Counted from the first letter of the stretch, positions 19,188-30,716 are shown. The stretch: 64,000 bases of DNA from Chloroflexota bacterium (GCA_011523515.1 WTGO01000074.1:1-64000), one strand, 5' to 3'. Numbers and translations are program-made. The notes: generated by a model not told the origin, from the sequence alone.

Positions 19188-20798
19188 TCACTCGCTGATG
19201 ATTGCCGGCTGCCGCTCTTCGCAGCCCTCGGCCACAGACAAGCCGTATTCGACACTGTCCACCAGCGCCAGCCAACTTGAGCAGATGATGTCTGTGCCAG
19301 CGCCTACCGTGCTCCAGCGTTCTTTGCCGTTGTACGAGTCAATCAGCACCCGCGTCATCGCGCCGGTGGCATGCTCGCTGTCAAGGATGCGCACCTTGTA
19401 ATCAACCAACTGGATGTCCCTGAGCGCGGGATACTTGGGCAGCAGCGCCTTGCGCAAGGCCAAGTCCAGCGCGTTCACCGGCCCGTTGCCTTCCGCCGCC
19501 GTATGCACGATGTCGCCGTCGATATCCAGCTTGACCATCGCCTCGGCCAGTTGACCTCGGCCGCGCCGGTCTTCGACGATGACGGTGAAATCGATCAGAG
19601 TAAACAGAGGTTCATAAGCCGGGGCGGCGCGATGCAGGCGAACCGCCACCGAGGCCTCTGCGCCTTCAAATGAAAAACCGCCGCTTTCCAGTTCTTTCAC
19701 TTCGTTGAGCACCGATACCGCTTCGTCCGTCGAGACATCCAGGCCCAGCTCCTCTGCCTTGCTCAGCAGATTGCCGCGCCCGGACAAGTCCGACACCAGC
19801 ACGCGCGTTACGTTGCCCACCTGCTCCGGCTCAATATGCTGATAGCTGTCGACGTTGCGCCGCATCGCCGCCACATGAATCCCGCCCTTGTGCGCGAAGG
19901 CGCTCTTGCCGACGTAAGGCAGATGCGTATCCGGCGCCAGATTCGCAATCTCAGCCACGGCGCGAGACAGGTGCGTCAAGGTCGCCAAATTTCCATCTGC
20001 GGCCAAGCAGGGCATGCCCATCTTGATGATCAGGTCAGGAATGATGCTGCAGAGATTGGCATTGCCACAACGCTCGCCATAGCCGTTGATTGTGCCTTGC
20101 ACGTGAACTGCCCCGGCGCGAACCGCAGCCAGCGAATTTGCCACCGCCACTTCGCTGTCATTATGCGTATGTATGCCGAACTTGCTCTCCGGGAATAGCT
20201 CGTGCGCTTTAAGGACAAACTCGGCGATGTCCCAAGGCATAGAGCCGCCGTTGGTATCGCAGAGCACAATGACATCAGCGCCGCCCGCGGCCGCGGCAGC
20301 CAGCGTATCGAAGCCGTATTCCATATCCAACTTGGCGCCATCGAAGAAATGCTCAGCATCGTAGATGACTTCTTTGCCCTGCGCCTTAAGATATGCCAGG
20401 CTGTCTTCAATCATCTTCAGATTCTCACCGGCGGTCGTCTGCAAGACGTCGGTAACGTGCAGCATAGATGTCTTGCCGACAACAGTCACGACGGGCGTAC
20501 AGGCTCCGATCAGCGCCTGAATATTGGGATCGTCCTCGGGCGCGATGCTCTTGCGGCGCGTCGAGCCAAATGCGGCGATCTTCGAGTGTCGCAACTCCAA
20601 ATCCCGCACTTGATCGAAATACATCACATCTTTGGGGTTGGAGCCAGGCCAGCCACCTTCAATGTAGTCGATCCCCAATTCATCGAGCAGACGAGTAATG
20701 TGAATCTTGTCAGCCACAGAAAGGGAGATTCCCTCGCGTTGGCTGCCATCCCGTAGGGTGGTATCGTAAATCGCGATCTTCGCATTCTCGCTCGGCAT
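19188..20798 (-). CDS. cimA: (R)-citramalate synthase
   Basis: A 536-residue homologue of 2-isopropylmalate synthase. It condenses acetyl-CoA and pyruvate to citramalate, feeding 2-oxobutyrate and isoleucine synthesis without threonine deaminase. The N-terminus (YDTTLRDGSQREGIS, DKIHITRLLDELGIDYIEGGWPGSNP) is diagnostic of the citramalate synthase branch rather than LeuA. The C-terminal half is the allosteric regulatory domain. The start at 20798 follows AAGGAG. A 52-codon longer frame runs back into leuD and is not credible. It sits between leuD and leuB, whose products also act on citramalate. Confidence 0.93.
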   Translation of the reverse strand: MPSENAKIAIYDTTLRDGSQREGISLSVADKIHITRLLDELGIDYIEGGWPGSNPKDVMYFDQVRDLELRHSKIAAFGSTRRKSIAPEDDPNIQALIGACTPVVTVVGKTSMLHVTDVLQTTAGENLKMIEDSLAYLKAQGKEVIYDAEHFFDGAKLDMEYGFDTLAAAAAGGADVIVLCDTNGGSMPWDIAEFVLKAHELFPESKFGIHTHNDSEVAVANSLAAVRAGAVHVQGTINGYGERCGNANLCSIIPDLIIKMGMPCLAADGNLATLTHLSRAVAEIANLAPDTHLPYVGKSAFAHKGGIHVAAMRRNVDSYQHIEPEQVGNVTRVLVSDLSGRGNLLSKAEELGLDVSTDEAVSVLNEVKELESGGFSFEGAEASVAVRLHRAAPAYEPLFTLIDFTVIVEDRRGRGQLAEAMVKLDIDGDIVHTAAEGNGPVNALDLALRKALLPKYPALRDIQLVDYKVRILDSEHATGAMTRVLIDSYNGKERWSTVGAGTDIICSSWLALVDSVEYGLSVAEGCEERQPAIISE

Positions 20799-20832
20799 CC
20801 TGTTTCTCCTTGGTCGCTGCAACGCGAGATCG

Positions 20833-21444
20833 TTATGCGGTGGTCGCGACACGCTGCGGATTCTCAGACTCGAATTCCCGCACCTCATCGTCAAGCGCCA
20901 GCAAGTAGCCCAGCTGATCCACGCCATTGAGCAAGCAATACTTGGCGAACCCATCGAGCGGAAAAGTGACCGTCCGTCCGTCCGGCAGCGTCAGCGTCTG
21001 CTCCTCTACATCAACGCTGACGCTGGCGCTCGGGTCTTCCTCAGCCAGGCTGAATAGTTGCTGCTGCGTCTCTGAATCGACGATGATAGGCAGCAAGCCA
21101 TTCTTCAGCGAATTGTTGCGAAATATGTCGGCGAAGTCGGTACTGATTACCGCTTTGAAGCCGGCGCCAAGCAGCGCCCAGGGCGCGTGCTCGCGAGAGC
21201 TGCCGCAGCCGAAGTTGTTGCCCGCGATCAAGACCGAAGCGCCGTGATATTCCGGCCGATTGAGCACAAACTCGGGATTGGGCGTCTCGCCATCTTCAAG
21301 GTAGCGCCAATCGCAGAAGGCGGCTTTGCCCAGGCCATCCTTTTCGGTCACTTTGAGAAAGCGCGCGGGAATGATCTGGTCGGTGTCGATATCGTTGACC
21401 GGTATAGCAACGATGCTCCCCTGAATGCGGCTTACTTTTTCCAC
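20833..21444 (-). CDS. leuD: 3-isopropylmalate dehydratase small subunit
   Basis: A 203-residue swivelling subunit of isopropylmalate isomerase. The family signature GNNFGCGSSREHAPWAL is present at about residues 75-91, and DIDTDQIIPARFL near the N-terminus. It pairs with LeuC, encoded 11 bp upstream. The complex also hydrates citraconate in the citramalate route, which fits the adjoining cimA. Confidence 0.95.
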   Translation of the reverse strand: MEKVSRIQGSIVAIPVNDIDTDQIIPARFLKVTEKDGLGKAAFCDWRYLEDGETPNPEFVLNRPEYHGASVLIAGNNFGCGSSREHAPWALLGAGFKAVISTDFADIFRNNSLKNGLLPIIVDSETQQQLFSLAEEDPSASVSVDVEEQTLTLPDGRTVTFPLDGFAKYCLLNGVDQLGYLLALDDEVREFESENPQRVATTA

Positions 21445-21455
21445 GGCGATCCTCC

Positions 21456-22898
21456 TCAGTTCAAGCCCGCAAGCATGGTGCGCGGGTCAGTTACCGCACC
21501 GGCGACAGCCGATGCCGCGGCGGTAAGCGGGCTGGCCAGGAAGGTCCTGCCGCCCTTGCCCTGCCGGCCTTCAAAGTTGCGATTGCTGGTCGATACCGCA
21601 TATTGACCGGGCTGCAGCTGGTCGCCATTCATAGCGATGCACATCGAACAGCCGGCTTCACGCCATTCAGCGCCCGCGGCTCTGAAGACCTCGTGCAAGC
21701 CCTCGCTCTCGGCCTGCTTCTTCACCTGCTGCGAGCCCGGCACCACCATCATGCGCACTGAATCGGCCACCTTGCGGCCCTGCATGAATTGCGCCGCCTG
21801 CCGCAGGTCGGTGATGCGCGAATTGGTGCAGCTTCCGATGAAGACCACATCAATCGCTTGCCCCAGCAGCCGTTGACCCGGCGCCAGATCCATATAGGTC
21901 AGTGCCTTCTCAAGCGCTATCTTTTTGTTGATGTCGCGCTCGTCCTCAGGGGCGGGCACCGCCGCATTGATCGGCATGCCCATGCCTGGATTGGTGCCGT
22001 AAGTGATCATGGGAATCAGCTCATCGGCGCGCAGCGTGATTTCCTGGTCGAATGCGGCGCCTTCATCGGTCGGCAAGTCGCGCCAGCGCGCCAGGGCTGC
22101 CTCCCAGTCGGCGCCCTGTGGCGCGTGCTGGCGGCCCTGAATGTATTCGAATGTCGTATCGTCCGGGGCGACCATGCCAGCGCGCGCGCCGCCCTCGATG
22201 GACATATTGCAGACGGTCATCCGACCTTCCATGCTCAGGCTGCGGATGGCTTCGCCGCGGTACTCGAAAACGTGGCCGGTGCCGCCGCCGATGCCGATAC
22301 GCGCGATGACCGCCAGGATGATGTCCTTGGCTGTGACGCCTTCGCCCAGTCGGCCTTCGATATTGACCGCCATAGTATTCGGTCGGTTTTGCAGCAGCGT
22401 CTGAGTCGCCAGGACATGGCCTACTTCGCTGGTGCCGATGCCGAAAGCCAAGGCGCTAAATGCGCCGTGCGTGCTGGTGTGGCTGTCGCCGCAGACGATG
22501 GTCATGCCTGGCTGGGTCAGCCCCTTCTCGGGACCGATCACATGCACGATGCCTTGATGCTCATCGCCCAGGGCGTACATCGGTATGCCATAATCTTCAC
22601 AATTCTTGGTGAAGGTATCAAGCTGTTTGGCCGCCATCGCATCGGCGACAGGAATGATACCCAGCTCGTTACGGGGCGTGGTCGGCGTGCTGTGATCCAT
22701 GGTGCCGATGGTTTGGTCGGGGCGGCGCACCTTCAAGCCGCGTTCGCGAATCATCGAGAACGCCTGCGGCGATGTCACCTCATGCACCAAGTGCAAATCT
22801 ATGTAAAGTACAGCCGGCGCGTCGTCGCTCTGCTCCCGCACAATATGCGCGTTCCACACTTTGTCGAAAAGCGTGCGCCGCTTGCCATTTTGGGTCAT
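21456..22898 (-). CDS. leuC: 3-isopropylmalate dehydratase large subunit
   Basis: A 480-residue aconitase-family subunit that carries the [4Fe-4S] cluster. Cluster cysteines are in GSCTNSR and in GCSMCIAMN. Other signatures are [22 protein letters not shown] and the N-terminal [14 protein letters not shown]. Length is normal. It is the sixth gene of the branched-chain operon, between leuA and leuD. Confidence 0.96.
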   Translation of the reverse strand: MTQNGKRRTLFDKVWNAHIVREQSDDAPAVLYIDLHLVHEVTSPQAFSMIRERGLKVRRPDQTIGTMDHSTPTTPRNELGIIPVADAMAAKQLDTFTKNCEDYGIPMYALGDEHQGIVHVIGPEKGLTQPGMTIVCGDSHTSTHGAFSALAFGIGTSEVGHVLATQTLLQNRPNTMAVNIEGRLGEGVTAKDIILAVIARIGIGGGTGHVFEYRGEAIRSLSMEGRMTVCNMSIEGGARAGMVAPDDTTFEYIQGRQHAPQGADWEAALARWRDLPTDEGAAFDQEITLRADELIPMITYGTNPGMGMPINAAVPAPEDERDINKKIALEKALTYMDLAPGQRLLGQAIDVVFIGSCTNSRITDLRQAAQFMQGRKVADSVRMMVVPGSQQVKKQAESEGLHEVFRAAGAEWREAGCSMCIAMNGDQLQPGQYAVSTSNRNFEGRQGKGGRTFLASPLTAAASAVAGAVTDPRTMLAGLN

Positions 22899-22927
22899 CT
22901 GCCATTCCTCGTTTAAGTCGTATATGC

Positions 22928-24512
<1,585 letters not shown>

Positions 24513-24538
<26 letters not shown>

Positions 24539-24620
24539 TTGGAGGTGTTCCTTTACTCGATCGAATCAGGTCGGGAATGCTGTACAACCGGCTCAGGCCA
24601 GTAAGACCATCCTCAGCCAT
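24513..24620 (-). CDS. Putative 35-residue ORF overlapping leuA start
   Basis: In the 139-bp gap between ilvC and leuA an ATG at 24620 follows a strong GGGAGGTGC ribosome site and opens 35 codons that end 26 nt inside leuA. The peptide (starting MAEDGLTGLSRLY) resembles nothing I know and is not rich in branched-chain residues. Its GGAGGTG is complementary to CACCTCC just before the leuA ATG, with a 9-of-10 pairing over the longer stretch. It may be a translational coupler rather than a functional protein. Confidence 0.4.
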
Positions 24621-24677
24621 TCAAGCACCTCCCTTCGTCGATTCGTCCAGCGCAGCAAAGGCGCGATCTCTTGCTCG

Positions 24678-25688
24678 TCAGTCCTGCTGTTTGATGTTCT
24701 TGGCATCAAGGAAGGGCATCATCTGCCGCAGATCCGCGCCGACCTTTTCCAGCAGCAGGTCATGCTCGCGCTGCCGGCGAGCATTGAAATTCGGCCGGCC
24801 CTGTTTGTTCTCTTCAATCCAGTCCCGGGCGAACTCGCCATTTTGGATGCGCTCCAGCACACCCGCCATCTCTTCTTTCACCGAGTCCTCGAATTGATCG
24901 CCGGTGACGTAACCGCCCTGCTCGGCCGTATTGCTGACGCTATACCACATATAGCTCAGCCCGCCCTCGTAGAGCAGGTCGACGATGAGTTTCAGCTCGT
25001 GCAGGCATTCGAAATAGGCGATTTCGGGCTGATAGCCGGCTTTGACCAGCGTCTCAAAGCTGGCGCGGATCAGCGCCGTGACGCCGCCGCAGAGCACCAC
25101 TTGCTCTCCAAACAAGTCGGTCTCGGTCTCTTCTTTGAAGGTTGTCTCGATGACGCCGGCGCGTGTGCAACCGATGGCCTTGGCGTAGGCCAGCGCGTTT
25201 GCCGTCGCCATGCCGCTGGCGTCTTGCTCGATCGCGATCAGGCCCGGCGTGCCGGCGCCTTCCATGAAGACCTCGCGCACGCGGTGGCCCGGCGCTTTGG
25301 GCGCGATCATGGCGACATCAACTGAGGCGGGCGGCACAATCTCTTTGAAATGAATGTTGAAGCCATGAGCGAACATCAGCATGGCGCCCGGCTTCAGGTT
25401 GGGCGCGATGTGCTCGTCATAAACAGCGCCCTGCCGAGTATCGGGAATCAGCACCATGACGATGTCGGCTTGCCTGGTTGCTTCCGCGACTGTGTAGACC
25501 TGCAACCCATCGGCCTCGGCTTTCGCCTTGCTCTTGCTGCCTTCATGCAGACCGATGATTACATGCTGGCCATTGTCGCGCGCATTTAGCGCATGGGCGT
25601 GTCCCTGGCTGCCATAGCCGATCACCGCAATCGTCTTGCCTTCGAGCAGTGACAAGTCCGCGTCTTGGTCGTAGTAGAGTGTCGCCAT
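24678..25688 (-). CDS. ilvC: Ketol-acid reductoisomerase
   Basis: A 336-residue class I KARI that isomerises and reduces acetolactate or acetohydroxybutyrate. The N-terminal Rossmann loop is [12 protein letters not shown], followed by [12 protein letters not shown], where Ser and Lys residues suggest NADPH preference. Metal and substrate residues lie in the C-terminal helical domain (EEAETD-type [13 protein letters not shown]). The fourth gene of the operon. There is no ilvD in this window, so dihydroxyacid dehydratase must be encoded elsewhere. Confidence 0.96.
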   Translation of the reverse strand: MATLYYDQDADLSLLEGKTIAVIGYGSQGHAHALNARDNGQHVIIGLHEGSKSKAKAEADGLQVYTVAEATRQADIVMVLIPDTRQGAVYDEHIAPNLKPGAMLMFAHGFNIHFKEIVPPASVDVAMIAPKAPGHRVREVFMEGAGTPGLIAIEQDASGMATANALAYAKAIGCTRAGVIETTFKEETETDLFGEQVVLCGGVTALIRASFETLVKAGYQPEIAYFECLHELKLIVDLLYEGGLSYMWYSVSNTAEQGGYVTGDQFEDSVKEEMAGVLERIQNGEFARDWIEENKQGRPNFNARRQREHDLLLEKVGADLRQMMPFLDAKNIKQQD

Positions 25689-25755
25689 CTAGTATGCCTC
25701 TCCTGATCTCAGTGATTGGATTTACTTGCGGCTACGTTGGCCGCCGCAATTCGCG

Positions 25756-26340
25756 CTATACCATTCTCCCGTTGCCGCCGCGCGCGTTTTCAGCGGCCTC
25801 GAGCAATGTCCGCCGGTTAATAAAGTTTGTATCGTGAATCCGCGTCCCGCGCCCCATTGACACCACGCCGGTGCGGATCATCTCAACGATGCCGGTCGGC
25901 CGAACTTCTTCAATAAACGCCTCAAGGATGGTTTCAGTCCCCACCATTTCAATTATGGCGACTTCGGGCCCAACATCCACGATTCGCGCCGGATAGCGGT
26001 CGCAGATTTCGGTAATGGTGTTGCGCGACTCGGCGTCATCATTGCGCACCTTGATCAGGGCCAGATCGCGCTCGATGTGGGGTTGGTTGTCCAGCACGCG
26101 CACGTCAATCACGTTGACCAGCTTTTGCAAGTTGGCGGCGATTTTCATGGCGTATTCGGGACCCGCCACGACGCGAATAGTCATGCGCGAAATATGGGGC
26201 CGGTGCGTCCGGCCGACAGTAAGGCTGTCGATATTAAAAGCGCGGCGGCGGAACATGCTCGCAATCCGGTTCAGGACGCCGGGCTCATTCTCGACCAGCG
26301 CCACGACGGTCATTTTGTTGTCCGACTTTTCTTCAGCCAT
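25756..26340 (-). CDS. ilvN: Acetolactate synthase small (regulatory) subunit
   Basis: A 194-residue regulatory subunit. The N-terminal ACT domain (about residues 8-85) opens with VVALVENEPGVLNRIASMFRRR and binds valine for feedback control. The C-terminal ALS_ss domain follows. The ilvB stop and ilvN start overlap by one base (TAATG), which implies translational coupling and equal subunit output. Confidence 0.95.
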   Translation of the reverse strand: MAEEKSDNKMTVVALVENEPGVLNRIASMFRRRAFNIDSLTVGRTHRPHISRMTIRVVAGPEYAMKIAANLQKLVNVIDVRVLDNQPHIERDLALIKVRNDDAESRNTITEICDRYPARIVDVGPEVAIIEMVGTETILEAFIEEVRPTGIVEMIRTGVVSMGRGTRIHDTNFINRRTLLEAAENARGGNGRMV

Positions 26341-28043
26341 TATACTTCTCCTGGTTTGGGCCGGCGCTTCATATCGTGCAGATCCGCGCCCGCTGGCACC
26401 ATCGGGTAGACCATTTCTTCTTTCTCGACCACGAATTCGATCAAGGTCGGGCCGTCGATGCCGCGCGCAAACTGCACGGCATCTTCAATCTCATCGCGTT
26501 GGGTAACACGGCGATTGGGAATGTCGTAGGCATCCGCAAGCTTGCAGAAATCCGGATTCACCATCGGCGTCGCCTGATAACGCTTCTCGAAGAACAGCTC
26601 CTGCCATTGCCGCACCATGCCCAGAAAGTGGTTGTTGATGATGGCGATGTTGACATTGATGTTTTCTTGTTTGGCGGTCGCCATTTCGCAGAGTGTCATC
26701 TGAAAGCCGCCATCGCCGACGATAGCCCAGATTTCTTCATCCGGCTGGCCGAATTTGGCGCCGATCGCCGCCGGAAAACCGAAACCCATCGTGCCCAGGC
26801 CCCCACTCGTTAGCAAGGTCGCCGGGCGCTGATGCGGGTAGTACTGCGCTTCCAGCATTTGATGCTGACCCACATCTGTGACCGTAATGGCATCGCCGCC
26901 GGTCAAGCGCCAGATGTCGTTTATCACCTGCGCCGTCATCAAGCGGCCGGGCGTCTCGTAATTCAGAATGTCGCGCTCGCTGGAATCTTCCAGCCAGTCG
27001 CGTATCTGCCGAATCCACTCCGGGTGGGACTTTTGCGACAAATTCGGCAGCAGCTGCGTCAGCACCGTCTTCAGATCGCCGGCGATGCCGACATCAGCCT
27101 TGACGTTCTTGTTGATCTCCGAGCGGTCGATATCGACATGAATCTTGCGCGCATTCACGGCATAGGTCTTCAAGTTGCCGGTCACGCGGTCATCAAAGCG
27201 CATGCCCAGCGCGATCAGCAAATCGGCCTCCTGAATGGCCAAATTAGCCGAAGCTTCCCCATGCATGCCCATCATGCCGATTACCAGCGGGTGGTCTTCG
27301 GGCAGGGCGCCCTTTCCCAGCAGCGTAAGCGCAACGGGAATCTGCGCGCGTTCCGCCAGCTCGCGCACTTCATTCATCGCGCCGGACATGGTGATGCCGT
27401 GTCCAGCCAGAATGATAGGCCGCTCCGACTCGGCGATGAGCCGCAGCGCGCCGTCAATCTCATGCGACCGCGCCTCTGACGGGGGATGATAGCCGGGCAG
27501 CACCACGTCTGCTTCCGGATAAACAAACTCGATTTCAGCATTCTGGACATCTTTTGGCACATCGACCAGTACCGGCCCGGGCCGACCCGTACGCGCGATG
27601 TGGAAGGCTTCCTTGATGGTGTACGCCAGATCCTTGACATCCGTCACCAGGTAATTGTGCTTGGTGATCGGCAGCGTGACGCCGGTGACATCGGTCTCCT
27701 GAAAGGCGTCGGAACCGATCGCCGGGATCGGCACCTGGCCGGTGATGGCCACCATAGCCGACGAATCCATCATCGCGGTCGCCAGGCCCGTCACCAGATT
27801 GGTGGCGCCGGGGCCGCTGGTGGCGATGCAAACGCCGACTTTTCCGGTAGCGCGCGCATAACCATCCGCCATGTGCGAAGCGCCTTGTTCGTGGCGCACA
27901 AGGACATGATGAATGCGGTCGTCATACTTGGCCATCGCATCGTAAGTCGGCAGGATTGCGCCGCCCGGATAGCCAAACATGACATCGACGCCTTCCCGCA
28001 ACAGGCATTCCATGATGATTTCCGAACCCTTGAGTTTCATCAT
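26340..28043 (-). CDS. ilvB: Acetolactate synthase large (catalytic) subunit
   Basis: A ThDP-dependent acetohydroxyacid synthase of 567 residues. The ThDP glutamate lies in the N-terminal HEQGASHMADGYARATGK region, and the ThDP/Mg motif is GDGGFQMT-containing WAIVGDGGFQ near residue 440. ATG codons at 28043 and 28040 follow GGGGGG. A GTG at 28070 would add nine residues, and I do not favour it. The stop overlaps the ilvN start by one base. Confidence 0.95.
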   Translation of the reverse strand: MMKLKGSEIIMECLLREGVDVMFGYPGGAILPTYDAMAKYDDRIHHVLVRHEQGASHMADGYARATGKVGVCIATSGPGATNLVTGLATAMMDSSAMVAITGQVPIPAIGSDAFQETDVTGVTLPITKHNYLVTDVKDLAYTIKEAFHIARTGRPGPVLVDVPKDVQNAEIEFVYPEADVVLPGYHPPSEARSHEIDGALRLIAESERPIILAGHGITMSGAMNEVRELAERAQIPVALTLLGKGALPEDHPLVIGMMGMHGEASANLAIQEADLLIALGMRFDDRVTGNLKTYAVNARKIHVDIDRSEINKNVKADVGIAGDLKTVLTQLLPNLSQKSHPEWIRQIRDWLEDSSERDILNYETPGRLMTAQVINDIWRLTGGDAITVTDVGQHQMLEAQYYPHQRPATLLTSGGLGTMGFGFPAAIGAKFGQPDEEIWAIVGDGGFQMTLCEMATAKQENINVNIAIINNHFLGMVRQWQELFFEKRYQATPMVNPDFCKLADAYDIPNRRVTQRDEIEDAVQFARGIDGPTLIEFVVEKEEMVYPMVPAGADLHDMKRRPKPGEV

Positions 28044-28080
28044 CGCCCCCCAGTTCTCTCGCGCGTCCACCTAAAGCCGG

Positions 28081-29001
28081 CTAGGCATTAACATATGTCA
28101 ACCAATTATGTCTGTCGGGCGCTTCGCCGGCTGTGATGGAGAAGAACTCGCGCTGCACCGCTTCCGTTATCGGCCCGCGACCGCCGCAACCAATAGGAAT
28201 CCGATCGACAGACTTTACCGGCGTAACCTCGGCCGCTGTCCCGGTGAAAAAGATTTCGTCCGCCATATACAGCATCTCGCGCGCCACCGGCTGGAAGCGC
28301 ACCTCGACGCCATGTTCGGCCAGCAGGGTCAAGGCGCTGTCGCGCGTGATGCCCATCAGAATCGACGACCAGGCGCCCGGCGTATAGACGACGCCGTCCA
28401 TGATGACAAATATATTTTCGCCGGCGCCCTCGCTCACATAGCCGTTGACATCCAGGGCGATACCCTCTTCAAAGCCGTTGTCGTGCGCCTCCATGCTTAC
28501 GAACTGGCTGTTGACGTAGTTTCCGCCCGCTTTCACCAGCGCCATGTGCGTATCTGGCGCCATGCGCCGGAAAGAGCTGATCTGGACGTCGACGCCCTGC
28601 TCGATAGCTTCCGCGCCCAGATAACGTCCCCACTCCATCGTGAATATCACGGTTTCAGTCTTGGTCCTGCCACGTCCCTCGAGACCGAGCGCTCCCGCGC
28701 CGCGGAAGATGATGGGACGAATGTAACAGGAAGCGTGTCCGTTGCGGCGAACCGTCTCGACAATGGCCGTGTCAAGAGACTCCGGATCGTTGTCGTGCTC
28801 GATGCGCATGACGCGCGTGCCGTGCATCAGCCGCTCGGTGTGCTCGCGCAGGCGAAACACTGCGGCGCCCTTGGGTGTATCATAGGCGCGGATTCCCTCA
28901 AATACGCTGGAACCGTAGTGGAGCGCGTGAGCGCTAACGTGTACCGTAGCGTCCTCCCAGCGTACAAATTCGCCATTGCGCCAAATCCATTCAGCCGTCA
29001 T
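28081..29001 (-). CDS. ilvE: Branched-chain amino acid aminotransferase
   Basis: A 306-residue fold-type IV PLP aminotransferase that performs the last step for leucine, isoleucine and valine. The PLP lysine is in ALVKAGGNY, and the substrate-loop YGSSVFEGIRAY is typical of IlvE. The start at 29001 follows AAAGGA; an 8-codon longer frame lacks a ribosome site. First structural gene of the operon. It lies 41 nt downstream of an intrinsic terminator, so its expression, and that of eight genes after it, depends on readthrough of the attenuator. Confidence 0.95.
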   Translation of the reverse strand: MTAEWIWRNGEFVRWEDATVHVSAHALHYGSSVFEGIRAYDTPKGAAVFRLREHTERLMHGTRVMRIEHDNDPESLDTAIVETVRRNGHASCYIRPIIFRGAGALGLEGRGRTKTETVIFTMEWGRYLGAEAIEQGVDVQISSFRRMAPDTHMALVKAGGNYVNSQFVSMEAHDNGFEEGIALDVNGYVSEGAGENIFVIMDGVVYTPGAWSSILMGITRDSALTLLAEHGVEVRFQPVAREMLYMADEIFFTGTAAEVTPVKSVDRIPIGCGGRGPITEAVQREFFSITAGEAPDRHNWLTYVNA

Positions 29002-29042
29002 GTATTCATCCTTTGTCTGTCGCAAGACTCCGCCAATAAACT

Positions 29043-29068
29043 AAAAAGCCCCCCTGACTTGGGAGGCT
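29043..29068 (-). terminator. ilv operon attenuator (intrinsic terminator)
   Basis: Minus strand: an 8-bp stem AGCCTCCC/GGGGGGCT (one GT pair), a 6-nt loop and a T run. It lies between the leader peptide and ilvE. A segment at 29097-29106 can pair with 29057-29066 (9 of 10, one of them a wobble), which would block the terminator. Confidence 0.88.
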
Positions 29069-29108
29069 CTCGATTGCTTTTCCTCGTGCGCATTCGCCGC
29101 CCAAGCCC

Positions 29109-29183
29109 TTACAGTCCACAGACAATCCCGAGGACGATAACAAGGACAAGAATAAGGAGCGAATTGTGTAGTCTATTGCGCAC
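29109..29183 (-). CDS. ilv leader (attenuation) peptide
   Basis: A 24-residue peptide starting at GTG 29183 after GAGG. Residues 9-24 read LLILVLVIVLGIVCGL. The whole peptide has 7 Leu, 3 Ile and 4 Val after the start residue, far above chance. It ends 3 nt before the candidate antiterminator arm and 41 nt before the terminator stem. This is the classical architecture in which ribosome stalling at Leu, Ile or Val codons favours antitermination and a ribosome at the stop codon favours termination. Another frame of 60 codons overlaps it (29006-29188) but lacks this composition. Control of ilvE-leuB by charged Leu, Ile and Val tRNAs is a firm inference. Confidence 0.85.
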   Translation of the reverse strand: MRNRLHNSLLILVLVIVLGIVCGL

Positions 29184-29216
29184 GGCACGCCTCAATTACT
29201 TTGATTGAGCTAGGAG

Positions 29217-29245
29217 AGCTTAGCGAATAATGTCTGACTTGTCAA
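29217..29245 (-). promoter_or_regulatory. Promoter of the ilv-leu operon
   Basis: Minus strand TTGACA (29240-29245) and TAAGCT (29217-29222), 17 bp apart. The expected start near 29210 leaves a 27-nt leader before the attenuation peptide. Confidence 0.65.
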
Positions 29246-29322
29246 GTGAGTGAAACCAGTCAGCCGGATCAGGCCCAAACTTTCATGCATAATGCCGATA
29301 TTCCCTCACGCATACTGCACAG

Positions 29323-30693
29323 TTATTGGCGTAAAACCGACTTGGCGCGCTTGATTTGCAGCTTGACCGCCCCCGGCGAGGTACCGCCGAACGACTTTCG
29401 TTCTTGCACTGAGCGACCAAAATCAAAGACCGCCGCGACATCTTCAGCAAAATAGCCGCTAACGCTTTGAAGCGTCTCCAGATCCAAATCAGAGAGCGCT
29501 GCCCCTTGCTCTGCCGCCTTGCGCACGATGGCGCCCACCGCATGATGCGCCCGGCGAAAAGGCAGACCTTTCTTCACCAAATAGTCGGCCAGATCTGTCG
29601 CCAGCAAATCTTCGCTGAGCGCGTCAGACATAGCATCGGCGTTGATCGCCAAACTCGCTACGCTGGCTGCAATCACCGGCAACAGGCGATGCATGGTTTC
29701 CAGCGAGTCGAACAGCGCTTCTTTGTCTTCCTGCAAGTCTTTGTTGTAGCCGCTGGGCAGGCCCTTCAAAGTCGACAAAAAACCCGACAGGTTGCCGATC
29801 AGCCGTCCCGTCTTGCCCCGCATCAATTCCATGGGATCGGCGTTGCGCTTCTGCGGCATCAAGCTGGAGCCGGTGCTGTAGCGATCGTCCAGCGTAATGA
29901 AGCCAAAGGCGGGATTCGAATAGATTAAGATATCTTCAGCAAGCCGGCTGAGGTGAATTGAGCATAGCGACGCCGCGTAGAGAAGGTCGGCAACGAAATC
30001 GCGGTCGCTGACGGCATCCAGGCTGTTCTCGCCGGGCCGCTCAAAACCCAGGTCCGCGGCGAGCTGGCGCCGGTCGACCGGGAACGGATTCCCCGCGAGC
30101 GCGCCCGAGCCGAGCGGGCATTCCGCCATTCGCTCGCGGGCCGAGCGCAAACGATCTTGATCGCGCTCCAGCATCCAGAAGAAACTCATCAGCCAGTGGG
30201 CAACGCTTATTGGCTGCGCCGGCTGCAGGTGCGTGTAACCGGGCAAGACAGTTTCGCAATGGGGCTCCGCTACAGCGATCAGGGCCGACTGCAACTGCCG
30301 CAGCTCGCTCGCCAGATTTTCTGCCGCTCGCATCGCCCACAATCGAAAATCGGTCGCCACCTGGTCGTTGCGGCTGCGACCGGTATGCAGCTTGCCGCCG
30401 ACCTCGCCTACGATTTCTATCAGGCGCCGTTCTACGGCGGTGTGTATATCTTCATCGTCTTCCGCGAACTCAAAGGCGTCGCTATCAAATTCCTGCAGCA
30501 CCTGCCGCAGCCCGCCGATGATTGTTTCCGCTTCCGCCTGCGTGATGACCTCAGCGTGGGCCAAAGCGCGCGCGTATACTATGCTGCCTTCAATATCTTC
30601 GGCATACAGCACATAATCAAAATCGATGCTGTCATTTAGCGCGCGCAAGTCGTCGTCGCTCGCCTGGCTGAATCGTCCGCCCCAAAGGCTCAT
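29323..30693 (-). CDS. argH: Argininosuccinate lyase
   Basis: A 456-residue fumarase/aspartase-superfamily lyase that splits argininosuccinate to arginine and fumarate. The signature GSSLMPQKRNAD (about residue 280) carries the catalytic loop, and TGRSRNDQ and GYTHLQPAQP are present. It follows argG by 23 bp as a two-gene arginine unit. About 300 bp separate its stop from the ilvE start, and these hold the ilv promoter and leader. Confidence 0.97.
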   Translation of the reverse strand: MSLWGGRFSQASDDDLRALNDSIDFDYVLYAEDIEGSIVYARALAHAEVITQAEAETIIGGLRQVLQEFDSDAFEFAEDDEDIHTAVERRLIEIVGEVGGKLHTGRSRNDQVATDFRLWAMRAAENLASELRQLQSALIAVAEPHCETVLPGYTHLQPAQPISVAHWLMSFFWMLERDQDRLRSARERMAECPLGSGALAGNPFPVDRRQLAADLGFERPGENSLDAVSDRDFVADLLYAASLCSIHLSRLAEDILIYSNPAFGFITLDDRYSTGSSLMPQKRNADPMELMRGKTGRLIGNLSGFLSTLKGLPSGYNKDLQEDKEALFDSLETMHRLLPVIAASVASLAINADAMSDALSEDLLATDLADYLVKKGLPFRRAHHAVGAIVRKAAEQGAALSDLDLETLQSVSGYFAEDVAAVFDFGRSVQERKSFGGTSPGAVKLQIKRAKSVLRQ

Positions 30694-30716
30694 GTTCTAG
30701 CCCCCGCTTGCCTCCC

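Noticed and set aside
21789-22916. 375-codon plus-strand ORF opposite leuC
   Set aside because: Shadow of leuC, which has clear cluster cysteines and normal length.
29006-29188. 60-codon ORF ahead of ilvE
   Set aside because: It overlaps the leader peptide in another frame, runs through the attenuator and is not rich in branched-chain residues in the way the other frame is.
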